From: Argopecten irradians
Lineage: Eukaryota > Mollusca > Bivalvia > Pectinida > Pectinidae
Assembly: GCF_041381155.1 (NCBI RefSeq)
Contig: NC_091134.1
Span: forward strand, 7,058,255 to 7,122,254
Reading direction: 5' to 3'
DNA length: 64,000 nucleotides
The notes beneath the pieces were generated by a model, which had not been told where the DNA came from, did not search any database, and worked only from the letters and a program-made list of their open reading frames with translations. Numbering within the stretch: the first letter of the stretch is position 1; each line of letters opens with the position of its first letter. Below are positions 10,948 to 23,039 of this stretch, one piece after another. The position numbers and the translations under genes are program-made.

Positions 10948-13926
10948 AGGTCATCTGACCGAAGGTCAGGATGACCTATTGTCATCGTGTTTCGTCCGTC
11001 GTCGTGCGCCGTCCGCCGTCCGCCGTGCGCCGTCCGCCGTCCGCCGTGCGCCGTGCGTCGTGCGTAAGACTATTTATACAAAAGCCTACTCCTCCTTCAT
11101 CCTTTGATGGATTTCATCCATATTTGGTTTGAAGCATCATTAGGGAAGGACAATGATATTTTATATAAATGAGCCTGGTCCGACCCCTAGGGGCTGAGGG
11201 GCAGGGCCTCAAAAGGGGAAATTTTCTTAATTTTAGCTTTAAAATCCTACTCCTCCTTCATCCTTGGATGGATTTCATCCATATTTGGTTTGAAACATCA
11301 TTGGGGAAGGACAATCATATTTTATATAAATGAGCCTGGTCCGACCCCTAGGGGCTGAGGGGTGGGGCCCCAAAAGGGCAAATTTTCTTATTTTAGCTTT
11401 AAAATCCTACTCCTCCTTCATCCTTGGATGGATTTCATCCATATTTAGTGTGAAACATCATTAGGTAAGGACATTCATATTTTATATATTTGAGATAGGT
11501 GTGACCCCTAGGGGCTGAGGGGTGGGGCCCCAAAAGGGCGAATTTTCTTATTTTAAGCTTTAAAATCCTACTCCTCCTTCATCCTTGGATGGATTTCATC
11601 CATATTTGGTGTGAAACATTATTGATGAAGGACAATCATATTTTATATAAATGAGCCTGGTCCGACCCCTAGGGTCAGAGGGGCGGGGCCACAAAAGGGC
11701 AAATTTTCTTAATTTTAGCTTTAAAATCCTACTCCTCCTTCATCCTTGGATGGATTTCATCCATATTTGGTTTGAAACATCATTGGGGAAGGACAATCAT
11801 ATTTTATATAAATGAGCCTGGTCCGACCCCTAGGGGCTGAGGGGTGGGGCCCCAAAAGGGCAAATTTTCTTATTTTAGCTTTAAAATCCTACTCCTCCTT
11901 CATCCTTGGATGGATTTCATCCATATTTAGTGTGAAACATCATTAGGTAAGGACATTCATATTTTATATATTTGAGATATGTGTGACCCCTAGGGGCTGA
12001 GGGGTGGGGCCCCAAAAGGGCGAATTTTCTTACTTTAAGCTTTAAAATCCTACTCGTCCTTCATCCTTGGATGGATTTCATCCATATTTGGTGTGAAACA
12101 TTATTGATGAAGGACAATCATATTTTATATAAATGAGCTTGGTCCGACCCCTAGGGGCTGAATGGTGGGGCCTCAAAAGGGCAAATTTTCTTAATTTTAG
12201 CTTTAAAAACCTACTCCTACTTCATCCTTGGATGGATTTCATCCATATTTGGTGTGAAACATCATTGGGGAAGGACAATCATATTTTATATAAATGAGCC
12301 TGGTCCGACCCCTAGGGGCTGAGGGGTAGGGCCCCAAAAAGGCAAATTTTCTTAATTTTAGCTTTAAAATCCTACTTCTCCTTCATCCTTGGATGGATTT
12401 CATCCATATTTGGTGTGAAACATTATTTGGGACGGACAATCATATTTTATATAAATGAGCGTGGTCCAACCCCTAGGGGCTGAGGGGTGGGGCCCCCAAA
12501 GGGCAAATTTTCTTAATTTTAGCTTTAAAATCCTACTCCTCCTTCATCCTTGGATGGATTTCATCTATATTTAGTGTAAAACATTATTGGGGAAGGATAA
12601 TCATATTTGATGTAAATGAGCGTGGTCCAACCCCTAGGGGCTGAGAGGTGGGGCCCCAAATGGGGAAATTTTCTTAATTTTAGCTTTAAAATCCTACTCC
12701 TCCTTCATCCTTGGATGGATTTCATCTATATTTAGTGTAAAACATTATTGGGGAAGGATAATCATATTTGATGTAAATGAGCGTGGTCCAACCCCTAGGG
12801 GCTGAGGGGTGGGGCCCCAAATGGGGAAATTTTCTTAATTTTAGCTTTAAAGTCCTACTCCTCCTCCATCCTTGGATGAATTTTATCCATATTTGGTGTG
12901 AAGCATCATTGGGGAAACACAATTATATTTTATATAAATGAGTCTGGTCTGAACCCTAGGAACTGAGGGGTGGGGCCCCAAAAGGGCAAATTTTCTTAAT
13001 TTTAGCTGGCTCACTTCCTGTTTTAAGGTTTCAGTCTCCGATCTCAATAAAAATTGGTCTATAGGGGTTTTAATTGATGCCGAACAACATGCAAACATTT
13101 TCGTAAAGATTTTGGTATTCCAAGATGGCCGCTGGCCCACTTCCTGTTTTAAGGTTTCAGTCTCCGATCTCAATGAAAATTGGTCTATAGGGGTTTTAAT
13201 TGATGCCGAACAACATGCAAACATTTTCGTAAAGATTTTGGTATTCCAAGATGGCCACTGGCCCACTTCCTGTTTTAAGGTTTCAGTCTCCGATCTCAAT
13301 GAAAATTGGTCTATAGGGGTTTTAATTGATGCTGAACAACATGCAAACATTTTCGTAAAGATTTTGGTATTCCAAGATGGTCGCTGGCCCACTTCCTGTT
13401 TTAAGGTTTCAGTCTCCGATCTCAATGAAAATTGGTCTATAGGGGTTTTAATTGATGCCGAACAACATGCAAACATTTTCGTAAAGATTTTGGTATTCCA
13501 AGATGGCCGCTGGCCCACTTCCTGTTTTAAGGTTTCAGTCTCCGATCTCAATGAAAATTGGTCTATAGTGGTTTTAATTGATTCAGAAGGGGGAACTTTA
13601 GGTAAGGACAATCATATTTTATAAAGGACCGAGGTAAGACCCATGGGGATAGTACGGCGGAGGTCCAAAATGGGAGCTTTGCTGAAATTTGGCTTTAAAA
13701 TCTGTCTCCTCCTTGTATTAATCCTTGAATGGGTTTTGACCATATTTGGATGAAGGGCTACCAAGTTTGTTCAACAAATGACATTTACCTTTTTCAGAAA
13801 CTTACATATTCAACTAAGAAGTTCCTTGTATTGTTTATATTAATCGTTAACCAATACTTTATACTGTGACTTTGTTGTTTTGTGCCATGAGTCAGATGAC
13901 CGTTAAGGCCCATGGGCCTCTTGTTA
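10948..13926 (+). mobile_element. Hairpin-ended tandem-repeat element, family C
   Basis: The left end is a hairpin (AGGTCATC TGACC gaa GGTCA g GATGACCT, 10948-10977), followed by a CGTCCGCCGTCCGCCG tract (to about 11065). About a dozen tandem units of about 160 bp follow, each with 'TCCTACTCCTCCTTCATCC', 'GGATGGATTTCATCCATATT' and 'GACCCCTAGGGGCTGAGGGG'. A block of family B repeats interrupts them (13005-13590). The right end carries GTCAGATGACC (13891-13901), the inverse of the hairpin arm GGTCATCTGAC, then GGCCCATGGGCC and terminal CTTGTTA (13920-13926). No coding capacity. The subterminal inverted repeat plus one terminal hairpin is typical of Helentron-type non-autonomous elements. Confidence 0.7.
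13005..13590 (-). repeat. Family B tandem units embedded inside family C
   Basis: About four and a half copies of the 126-bp family B unit in opposite orientation to the array at 6840-8030 ('CCAAGATGGCCGCTGGCCCA', 'GATCTCAATGAAAATTGGTC'). The copies are almost identical to one another. They are bounded on both sides by family C sequence. Because 126 is a multiple of three, both strands are open across the block; this is an artefact of period, not a gene. Confidence 0.8.
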
Positions 13927-14098
13927 GAGTTGGTGAATTTGTGAGAATGATGTCACTTCTGATGATATAACACGTTATATATTCAAAATATTACTTAGCT
14001 AATCCGTTTATCAGTAGGTGTTTGATACATGATATGTGAATTTGTATAATTTTGTTTCAAAAATAAACAAAGATAAATACAAGGACATAGTCATTCAG

Positions 14099-15058
14099 AT
14101 CCCCCGCCAATGGAGATATCAAAGCTGAAGTAAGTTTGATTGTGGAGACTTATGTGTATGAAAAAAAAACCAGGAAAAAGGAAGTTGAGCTAAAGAAAGA
14201 TGGAGTATAATTCAAGTAGAGCGGGGCTGCAATTGTTGAATCAGGTAAACAGCCTTGACATTTATATTAGACTATATATACAAAGATGGGTGGAGTTTTG
14301 CAAAGTAACATTTACCATTTACCATGATATTTTCAGCAATGTTTCCATGGTAACGGAAAAAGTGCAAAAAATGAAAACCTAAAAATAGCAAAAGGTACTA
14401 CTAGACCATAAAAAGAATGTGTCTATGAAGTTTCGTGGAAATATCTCTGCTGGTTTTAGAGTTATGCTCCGGAAATGAACCTGCTACAAAAATTTGATAT
14501 TTTCAGCAATGTTTCTATGGTAACAGAACAAAGCACAAAAAGTGAAAACCTAAAAATAGCAAAAGGCACTACTAGACCATAAGAACAATGTGTCTTTGAA
14601 GTTTCATGGAAATATCTCTGCTGGTTTTAGAGTTGTGCTCCGGAAACGATTCCTACACAAAAATCTGCCATTTTCAGCAATGTTTCCATGGTTACAGAAA
14701 AAAGTACAAAAAGTGAAAACCTTAAAATAGCAAAAGGCACTACTAGACCATAAGACTAATGTGCCTATGGAGTTCTGTGCATATATCTCAACCGGTTTTC
14801 CAGTTATGCTGCGGAAACGAACCTGGTACAAAAATATGATATTTTCAGCAATGTTTCCATGGAAAAAATGCAAAAAAATAAAAACCTAAAAATAGCAAAA
14901 GGCACTACTAGACCATAAGACCAATGTGTGTATGAAGTTTCGTGGAAATATCTCTACTGGTTTTAGAGTTATGCTCCGGAAACCATTCGTACGGACGGAC
15001 AGACGGACGGACGGAACCCATTTGTATATCCCCCGCCAACTTCGTTGGGCGGGGGATA
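14099..15058 (+). mobile_element. Hairpin-ended tandem-repeat element, family D
   Basis: The left end has ATCCCCCGCCAA (14099-14110), repeated as an arm of the right terminal hairpin (15027-15058, CCCCCGCC pairing with GGGCGGGGG across an AACTTCGTT loop region). Between them are four units of about 171 bp sharing 'TTTTCAGCAATGTTTCCATG', 'AGCAAAAGGCACTACTAGAC' and 'ATATCTCTGCTGGTTTTAGA'. Next to the hairpin lies a GGACGGACAGACGGACGG tract (14993-15013). Same layout as families A and C. No coding capacity. Confidence 0.65.
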
Positions 15059-16300
15059 AAAACCCCTTCAACCTAAGACCATTTAGATATGTACTGTGCA
15101 TGTCCTCTCGAAAACAATTTAAAAAATAAAACATGGTACCTCTATGTCAAAACTGAAAATAGTGTGGTCAGATGTAATGGTATTGATATAATTTATTATG
15201 ATATATAGTAGAGAATACATGGTTAGTATCTTACAATAGGCCTACAAGGTTTATTTTGGTGCGAGACTTAGGAAAGCCGAGATGACGAGGCTTTGCCGAG
15301 TAATTCACAAACATAATTCACAAACAGTATCCGTAATTCTATTCAGTATGATACATCGCTCAAACAAAATGAAAATACTCAAAAAACAATTAAGAAATAT
15401 TTTGCAATACATACCTTTGCCACGAGCCAAGAAAAAGACGACACCGCCATACGAGATTTTCGATAGCGTAAAAATGACGTCATTCCGGTGAATGTGACGT
15501 CACGTTTTAGCGGGACTGAATGACGTTCCATTCACCGGAAGGTTCAAGTTCTGGGTCAAGTTAGAAAAAGTTCCGTCAGATACATGTATGGAACAAATTC
15601 ACGTGATCGTATTGACGGATAAAGCATTCGTATTGACGGATAAAGCACAAGTTTATCCGGCAGTAGTTATCGGTCAGTATGTGGGACAGTTGCAGGGTAA
15701 AATGCATTTATAGTCAATGTTGCGTCTATAACAATGTCATTACGATAAATAAAAATAATAATTATTATAATATTTTTCCTCGTGACGAACACGAAAACTT
15801 ATAAATATTTTGCTAGAGTATGCAGTCTTATCCTTTTTTCTTTAATTTTAATTAAAAGGTCTAGTTTTTTATCCAAACACTCGGCCACACATTTTTTTAT
15901 GATATCGACCATTCTAGATAATAAAGGGAATATACCAATACTTTTATCTGTCATGTTGCTTTTGTGCTCAAATTTACGGTACGATTGCGGTATTGTCTGT
16001 GTGTCATTATTGTAGAAATTATTAATTGTTATTGCGCGAATTCATCCCTACACGTTTACGATAAATTGTGATTGTGCCAAAATACGTTTGTAGTATTTCC
16101 ACGGATAAGGTAGAAAAGTAAGCCGTACGTAAGTAATACCTTTGTTTTAGAAGCCGTTGGTTACTCTACAGATATTGCATCTGTAACCTGATCCACGTCT
16201 TCAGTTTCAACTTATTTCCAAATGTGTTACAGCATATACGAATGACATGAAACAAACTAAATACATTAATCCCTTACCTTTTACTTATGTGACAGGATTT
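15059..16300. other. Unannotated sequence containing a CRE-like cluster
   Basis: No exon or RNA gene was recognised. The sequence includes the paired TGACGTCA sites described separately, and a direct repeat 'CGTATTGACGGATAAAGCA' at about 15609-15647. Confidence 0.45.
15475..15540. promoter_or_regulatory. Two consensus CRE/ATF sites beside an inverted repeat
   Basis: Perfect TGACGTCA palindromes lie at 15475-15482 and 15495-15502, exactly 20 bp apart, with a half site TGACGTT near 15521. TTCCGGTGAAT (about 15484-15494) is inverted as ATTCACCGGAA (15530-15540). TGACGTCA is the known binding sequence of CREB/ATF bZIP factors. No transcription start or gene is visible beside it, so a regulatory role is only possible; it may instead be part of a small repeat. 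Confidence 0.3.
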
Positions 16301-16307
16301 TGACTGA

Positions 16308-16660
16308 GCTAGCTCCTGTAATTATTTTGTATAATTATTTTGTCTGAGCTAGCTCCTATAATTATTTTGTCTGGGCTAGCTCCTATAATTATTTTGTCGG
16401 AGCTAGCTCCTATAATTATTTTGTCGGAGCTAGCTCCTTTAATTATTTTGCCTGAGCTAGCTCCTATAATTATTTTGTCTGAGCTAGCTCGTATAATTGT
16501 TTTGTCTGAGCTAGCTCCTATAATTATTTTGTATAATTATTTTGCCTGAGCTAGCTCCTATAATCATTTTGCCTGAGCTAGCTCCTGTAATTTTTTTTTC
16601 TGAGCTAGCTCCTATAATTATTTTGTCTGAGCTAGTTCCTATAATTAATCTCAGAAATAC
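16308..16660. repeat. Minisatellite with 27-bp unit
   Basis: About twelve copies of GAGCTAGCTCCTATAATTAT plus TTTGTCT. Each unit contains the 10-bp palindrome GAGCTAGCTC. Two places insert a short extra 'TATAATTATTTTG'. The 27-bp period leaves an open frame (ELAPIIILS repeated) that is not evidence of a gene. Confidence 0.9.
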
Positions 16661-16687
16661 TGTAAACAAATTTATTTAAGCGGTGGT

Positions 16688-16716
16688 TTTATTATTATTA
16701 TTATTATTATTATTAC
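16688..16716. repeat. (ATT)n microsatellite
   Basis: About nine tandem ATT triplets follow the 27-bp minisatellite after a short unique spacer. Confidence 0.9.
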
Positions 16717-19700
16717 AAGCTAACCGATACTTACATAATATATAATTCATTTTTCGCAATTTTCAGTCATGTGGACATGACGTACATAGGAATTATTTTA
16801 CATGATGAATAATTTGCGTGCCCCTGTGCTTGGGCCGAGGTGACCAATATTACATCTCACGGTCCCGGAATAGCAGTTGAGATGGGTTGTTTTTTTCTTG
16901 TACACACGTTCCTTCCACATATTCATAATTCTAAATATAAGTGTCGAAGACAGATATATCTGGATCAAATAATCAATGAAAAGTTACATAATACATATGT
17001 ATAAGACCACAATCGAGTGCATTGTGGTTAGCGATAGGCCTAGGATGTCTCCCTGCAGGCGGTATATGGAATTTTCAAATTATAATTTGCCTAGATAAAA
17101 TAAATGATTTGTTTTAATGTCCAGGAGACAGGAGTCATCTCGTCTTTCCGTGTCAACACCAAAATAAAGCTAACAGGCCTATTCAAGGACACGTCCTTGG
17201 CCTAGCTACTGTAAGATACTGACCATGTATATATCCGATGTAAATCCTCAGATATATAATTATTCATTCTGTAGTAATAGAGTAATAGAGATACATGTAG
17301 CCCTCGCCAGATATTGTGAATAGTTTGAATAGGCATGTTTGCATGATATATAACAAAAAAAAAAAAAACGAAAAAAAATTGCCGCCGGTGGTGAGAATCG
17401 AAAGATCAGAAGATCTGCACGTTAACACTAAACCAGATTTCTGCTTTTTTATATACAGTGATTTTTTTTTATAAGAAGCAGATAACATTGTTGTATGATA
17501 GAGTATTTACTTATAGGAAAAATAAAAAATTGTAAATGTAATGTGCATGTAGCTGTTGTTTCAGCATGAAGAAAAGTGAAAAAAGGATAATAACACATTG
17601 ATCACAAATCACAAAGTTTTTAGTTGTTCTTTACTATACCTGGTATACGATAATCTTTGTTTGTTATTTTAATGATTTTTTCTGATATGTTCGAACGTCG
17701 TTGAAGACACCCCCTGAGAGTAATGAGTTAGATTTCGCCGAGACGAAGCACACGCTCATGTTACGTTGATACGGAGAAAACGACAGTTTTTATTTTATAC
17801 CATGGAATATCAAAGTTATATTATGCATTGAGAAATTGTACAATACAATCTTTTTTAGATTATATCTTTCTACTGCGTATGCATCGTAAAATTCTACTAA
17901 GTTGCATGAAAAATCACGATAACTGCAGGTACAGGTAGGCCTAGTATATACAATGCACAGTCGATGTCGGGAACAGATCCGATTTGATGCATTCAACTCA
18001 AATATAAAAAAATGAATGCTATGGCCGAAACCTTTTGGACTCAGAGATAGCCAAAGATCGCTTTTTCAATTAATAAGAAAAAATAAACACGAAAAAATCA
18101 CGATAGCTGCTCGCAACCCAGTGGTACCGCGGTTTCATCGGTTTTCGACGGCGAAAGACCAAAATAGATTTTTACATACAATGTCAAAAATATTCAATTC
18201 AACTCATTACTCATATGTGTCAGAAGCATGTTAATGATGTTTTTGTGCAATATTTCATGAAATTCATCTACTAAACGAAGCCTTGTATCCACAAACGCTG
18301 TAAGATTTACATCGTAGCCTACGTAGGCCTACTGTTTCTTTTTGTCAAAGTGACGTTTAAATAATGAAATGTTCCAAGATAAAGTAACACTATTATTTTA
18401 AACTATATTAAACTGTATATGAGTGCAAATTGCCACAATAATACCGCAAATGAGTGCTTATTCAATCCTTCAAAACGTCAGCTTGCAAGGTCGAATCACC
18501 CGGGCTCATAGAGGACTAAAAAGTGACGTCATTGGAATGTTCGGGATCAAATCGTCAAATTTAGAAATGGTAATCAGAATAAAGAAATTAATCATTTATT
18601 TACTCACATCGCAATATTTTCATATCGCAACTGTTGCAGGAAATTCTTTTTACCTGATATCGAGTTCTATGCCTGATTAATCTCGATATTTAGTGCTGAA
18701 AATATCTGGTTTATTGATATTATTCCGCTACTTTTGTTGAGTTTGAATTCGCAAATTCGAAAGGCGTCAGAACGCTTGTTTTCAACCGGAATCAACACCG
18801 TAGTGATAAAGACCTTCCAAGTGAATTTTTGCATCGACATAAAAAGTTGATTTTCTCAAAAAGTAAGAAAAATAAAATACATTAATTTTGCTGGAACACT
18901 AAAAAAATTCTGATTTCGGAACAGTTGGAATCATGAAGATACCTCTAACAGTATTTTTATTATTATTATTATATATTATGTAAGTAATTATTATTTTTTT
19001 TTTTTTTTGCTTTTCGTTCTGTCTTTGAAGCGCTAGTTTATTTACAGTGAATTTTATAAAAGTATATTTCTGGCATTGGACCACCGAATTGCGCTAATTG
19101 ATGATATCCTTGGTAATAAACTACAATGTGAAGTTTTTCCCATTCGCGCTGCAATTTAATACACTAAAATAAGTACGTTTACATAGATTCACCATGTAAC
19201 ATATAATATTGTCACACATTAAATTACCTTGAAATTAGCGTAATCAAACATAGTGTCCAAGTCGTGATGACATCCATTGTCCAAGGTCTTAATAACGAGG
19301 AGTTCATTGTCCAAACTATCGCAGTAATAACGAATTGTTCTCCTAATCATACATAGTCACTTAATTATTAACTTACGTCACATGATCAACTACTTACAGC
19401 TCGTAATTAGTAAACTCTTAACACGGGAATCACAGTATTTCCATCTTTCGGTATTTAAGAGAGAAGTAATCAAAGGAAATATTTATATTACTACCTGTGC
19501 GACAGGTGTAAATTCCAAGATTTGAATTGATCATATCATCGGCGGGAGATAGATAAGGAATAGCTGAACATAGAGTAAAATGATGAATGTAAGCGAAAAG
19601 AATGTTCTCTGAATCTGTATGAATGAGAAATTTATTGACGAACATTCCATTCCTGTAGATAAGTACTAACTAATGTATCATTTTATGTGATAAAAGATCT

Positions 19701-20004
19701 ATATATATAATAACTCGAATCTCCAGGGATTCGCTATGTCGCTGTGAATGAAACCAATATAGCAAGATAGGACGTAAATAGTGTGTGCTGCGTAATAACA
19801 TCCAAGTTATAGTACACAATACTACAGATCAACTGTGACTCTTGGGACTGTTAGGACAGTGACGTATGTATATATACTTAGAATGGAGCCAGGGGTTGTA
19901 ATAAAAATGATATCCGTTTTCAAATTCTAAATTTTTTACAGCTTTCCAGTCCTGCTAGTACTGCTTTTTATCCGTCTAAAAGGTTTTTGGTATAAATCAG
20001 AGAA
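16717..20004. other. Unannotated sequence, possible tRNA-derived remnant
   Basis: No protein gene recognised. On the minus strand around 17385-17450 the wording TGGTTTAGTGTTAACGTGC then TTTCGATTCTCACC resembles a strongly decayed tRNA head, as seen in old SINEs; the arms no longer fold properly, so it is not called as a tRNA. A G+C-richer stretch near 18100-18140 has no splice-bounded exon. A T-run and ATT-rich patch lies near 18955-19010. Confidence 0.4.
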
Positions 20005-20056
20005 AGTAACATCCTCGATAATCCAGGGGTTATAATCACTGATGTTATATCCACCC
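20005..20056 (+). repeat. Terminal-repeat fragment of the 44.6-kb MITE family
   Basis: GTAACATCCTCGATAATCCA continuing with GGGGTTATAATCACTGATG and TTATATCCACCC closely matches the terminal inverted repeat of the MITE at 44628-44924. Only one end is visible here; the sequence runs straight into the 30-bp minisatellite, which may have grown inside a MITE copy. Confidence 0.65.
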
Positions 20057-21010
20057 TGGAATGTCTCCATATAAAATATATAAACCATAGATGTCTCCAT
20101 ATAAAATAAATAAACCATAGATTTCTCCGTGTAAAACATGTAAACCATATATGTCTCCATATATAATATATAAACCATAGATTTCTCCATGTATAAAATA
20201 AACCATAGATGTCTCCATATAAATTATATAAACAATAGATTTCTCCATGTAAAACATGTAAACCATATACATGTATGTCTCCATATATAAAATAAACCAT
20301 AGATGTCTCCATATCATATAAATAAACTATAGATGTCTCCATATAAAATATATAAACCATAGATTTCTCCATGTATAAAAAACCCATAGATGTCTCAATA
20401 TAATATATATAAACCATAGATTTCTCCATGTATAAAAAAACCCCATAGATGTCTCAATATAATATATATAAACCATAGATTTCTCAATGTATAAAAAAAC
20501 CCATAGTAGTCTCAATATAATATATATAAACCATAGATTTATCCATGTAAAACATGTTAACCATAGATGTCTCCATATAATATAAATAAACTATAGATGT
20601 CTCCATATAAAATATATAAACCGTAGATGTCTCCATGTAAAATATATAAACCAAAAATGTCTCCATATAAAATATTGTAAATCATAGATTTCTCCATATA
20701 AAATATATAAACCGCGCTCCTCGGAAGATGTGTAGATAGCTTCTGCTATTCATAGCCGCTATGGAAATTAGAAACATGAATTCAATCCCGATGTAAACCA
20801 TAACTGTCTCAATATAATTATAAAATATATAAACCATAGATTTCTCTATACAAAACATATAAACCATAGATGTGCCTATATAGAATATATAAATCATGGA
20901 TTTCTCTATATAAAACATATAAATCATGGATTTCTCTATACAAAACATATAAACCCTTGGCGTGTCCGTATAAAATTTATAAACCTTTGATGTCTCCATA
21001 TAAAACAATG
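20057..21010. repeat. Minisatellite with about 30-bp unit
   Basis: About thirty imperfect copies of a unit near ATAAACCATAGATGTCTCCA plus TATAAAATAT. A non-repeat patch interrupts it at about 20711-20800. The 30-bp period keeps minus-strand frames open (METSMVYIFY repeated), explaining several apparent overlapping small genes. I see no start context, partner exon or domain that would support coding. Confidence 0.85.
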
Positions 21011-21855
21011 TAACATATAGCTATGTACTGTACGTTATCCCTTACCAAGCACTCGAGGTTATCGGGTTCATAAAAACTAGAATGAATGATAATATTGGCT
21101 GATTTCATACCGTGCAAGCCAACATGACGTTATCTTTGACATATTGGCGGTAAGAAATTTACATGCTGATAAAGCGAATTCTTCGTGGAATGCTGGATAT
21201 TCTGGCGTATGTTTATACAGTATATAATGCGTAATTTTCACTTTCATTTCTGGTATTTCCTTTTTAAAGTCCGTCAATTTTAGAACATCCTTGTCCATGC
21301 ATTTATCTGAAAATAGAACCCCTTTTAATAATTATATATATATATATAAGTTACTTTTAATCACTTGAATTCACTCGGCCCTGATAGTCGGCGTTTCAAG
21401 ACTTATATCGCCGTGGTAAGAAACGAGTGTTACAAGGAAATCTGGATCTGGTGAGAAAGTTGCCTTTCGATCCATCGTCGAAAACCCACGAGTCTGTTGT
21501 GACCGTGCCATATCGGTCACAAGAGCGATGTCTCGCTGGTTTCCAACGATAGCTAGCGGTCCTTATGTCCTCCGACGTTGTTACGGGGAAATAAGTCATC
21601 CCACATAGTCACGTGATCTATGGCCAACTAACTAGTATAAATTTATGACTTTTGAACAACACACAATGTGCTACCTTATTGTTATAGCGCACGTAAAGAG
21701 TACAAAAGGGAATCGTGTATGGATGACGTTGATCAGTCTCTGGCTTCTACAACGCACAATGTATACCTTCGTAAAATAGCCGTAAATAAACATTGACCTG
21801 GAAGAATGTCTGTCTGACATTCTAAGAGATTTTGTTCTGAATTGCGAAGTCACTG
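21011..21855. other. Unannotated sequence
   Basis: Contains a short TA microsatellite near 21335-21350. No gene, RNA or mobile element could be supported. Confidence 0.45.
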
Positions 21856-22365
21856 TTAAAGTTATATGTGCCGTAACTGGGCGATAATTTTGACATGCTA
21901 TTTTTTCATCATTGATTTATTAAAAACCATAAGGTTTGATGAATAAAGGCGTAAAAATCATTCAAATGACTTCAGATGACTTATAAACGTTAGTTATAAC
22001 ACAGAAATTTTGTATTGAAAAATTGTTGTTTTTATGCCTTAAATATGTTTAAATGAAAACATACCTGCAGAAGTCACTTTACAATTACTAAAAACATTGT
22101 AAAAATGTGTAATGAAATTGTAGACCACAATTTGGCTTCATGGTCTTACCGTATGTACTCATTTCACTTCACTATTGATGTAAATAAATGATTTTTGGCA
22201 GTACTGCCAAAAATCATTTCAGCTCTTATTTGTACATGTAAAATTAAAACCAATGCATTGAAAGTACTGTAATTTTCAAAAAGTTAATAACTTTTGGTGA
22301 TGAATAACATAGTAAAAGCTTATCTTGATTTGTTAGTATGAAAAATACGGCACATATAACTTTAA
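21856..22365. mobile_element. MITE with 20-bp terminal inverted repeats and TTAA ends
   Basis: TTAAAGTTATATGTGCCGTA (21856-21875) is exactly inverted at 22346-22365. If the outer TTAA is target duplication, the element belongs with TTAA-targeting (piggyBac-like) MITEs; if only TA is duplicated, a mariner-type origin is possible. It lacks coding sequence. Its interior holds a perfect 34-nt palindrome (22186-22219, centre GTAC). Confidence 0.65.
22186..22219. repeat. Perfect 34-nt palindrome
   Basis: AAATGATTTTTGGCA (22186-22200), GTAC, then the exact inverse (22205-22219). It can form a cruciform or a long RNA hairpin. It lies within the MITE, about two thirds of the way along. Confidence 0.9.
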
Positions 22366-23039
22366 GAGGATACTTTAAATGTGATTTGTCTAACTTTCAC
22401 ATATTATATCTGTATAGTTTTAACACTGGAAGACGGCGTGCTTCAGAGAATCTGGGTTAGGTTTCAGACCATTTAAAGGCCCAATATCCGCATCTTTCTT
22501 ATTTTTTTCATGATTTAGGAGAATGTTGAAAAAAAAATCCTGTTGTAAATCATGCAGAGAGAGGACTAAATCAAAGTCAAGATGAGCGATTATGATTCGG
22601 AATACTTTGATAAAAAATCTTAAACATCGCTAGGTGGGTCCCACTTAGTCAAACAAGCCGAAGTTAGCCGACATTGTAACGTCGTTGCCGAGAACGTCAT
22701 GTGACTACCGTTACTACGTAACGTCTGTCCGAACTCTTCCGAAAACGGGTCATGAACTTTCCGACTTCCGTTCGGTAATAATCGTAACTTCTATGGCGAC
22801 CAGTTTAAAATGAAGGCATGTTTACATGTATCGACTTTCAGCAACTGCTGTACTAAAGTTATTAAAAAAATCATTACAAATATTCTTTGATATATCTTAA
22901 TTTCAACTACATCTACAAATACTAACAATATCGGAGTCGAATTTAACTTGAAATTTTGTTGATAGTTACGTATAGTGTGGCTTTAACCTAGTGACTTTTA
23001 GTATGTCTATATAACACATTTTAAGTGTACTTGAACATA
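22366..23039. other. Unannotated sequence
   Basis: A GC-richer patch with several 'AACGT' words lies at 22670-22790. No open exon with splice sites was recognised. Confidence 0.4.

Noticed and set aside
12883-13624. A 242-residue and a 170-residue repeat protein on opposite strands
   Set aside because: The family B unit is 126 bp, a multiple of three, so both strands stay open. The same units elsewhere are plainly non-coding.
17385-17450. Minus-strand tRNA gene
   Set aside because: Only the D-arm and B-box wording survive and the stems do not pair. At most a decayed SINE head.
18016-18680. Two moderate open frames, possible host exons
   Set aside because: The peptides show no known motif, and no consensus acceptor/donor pair brackets them in a consistent phase.
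19936-21008. Overlapping minus-strand proteins rich in METSMVYIFY
   Set aside because: They are translations of the 30-bp minisatellite in several frames. There is no start context, domain or splice signal.
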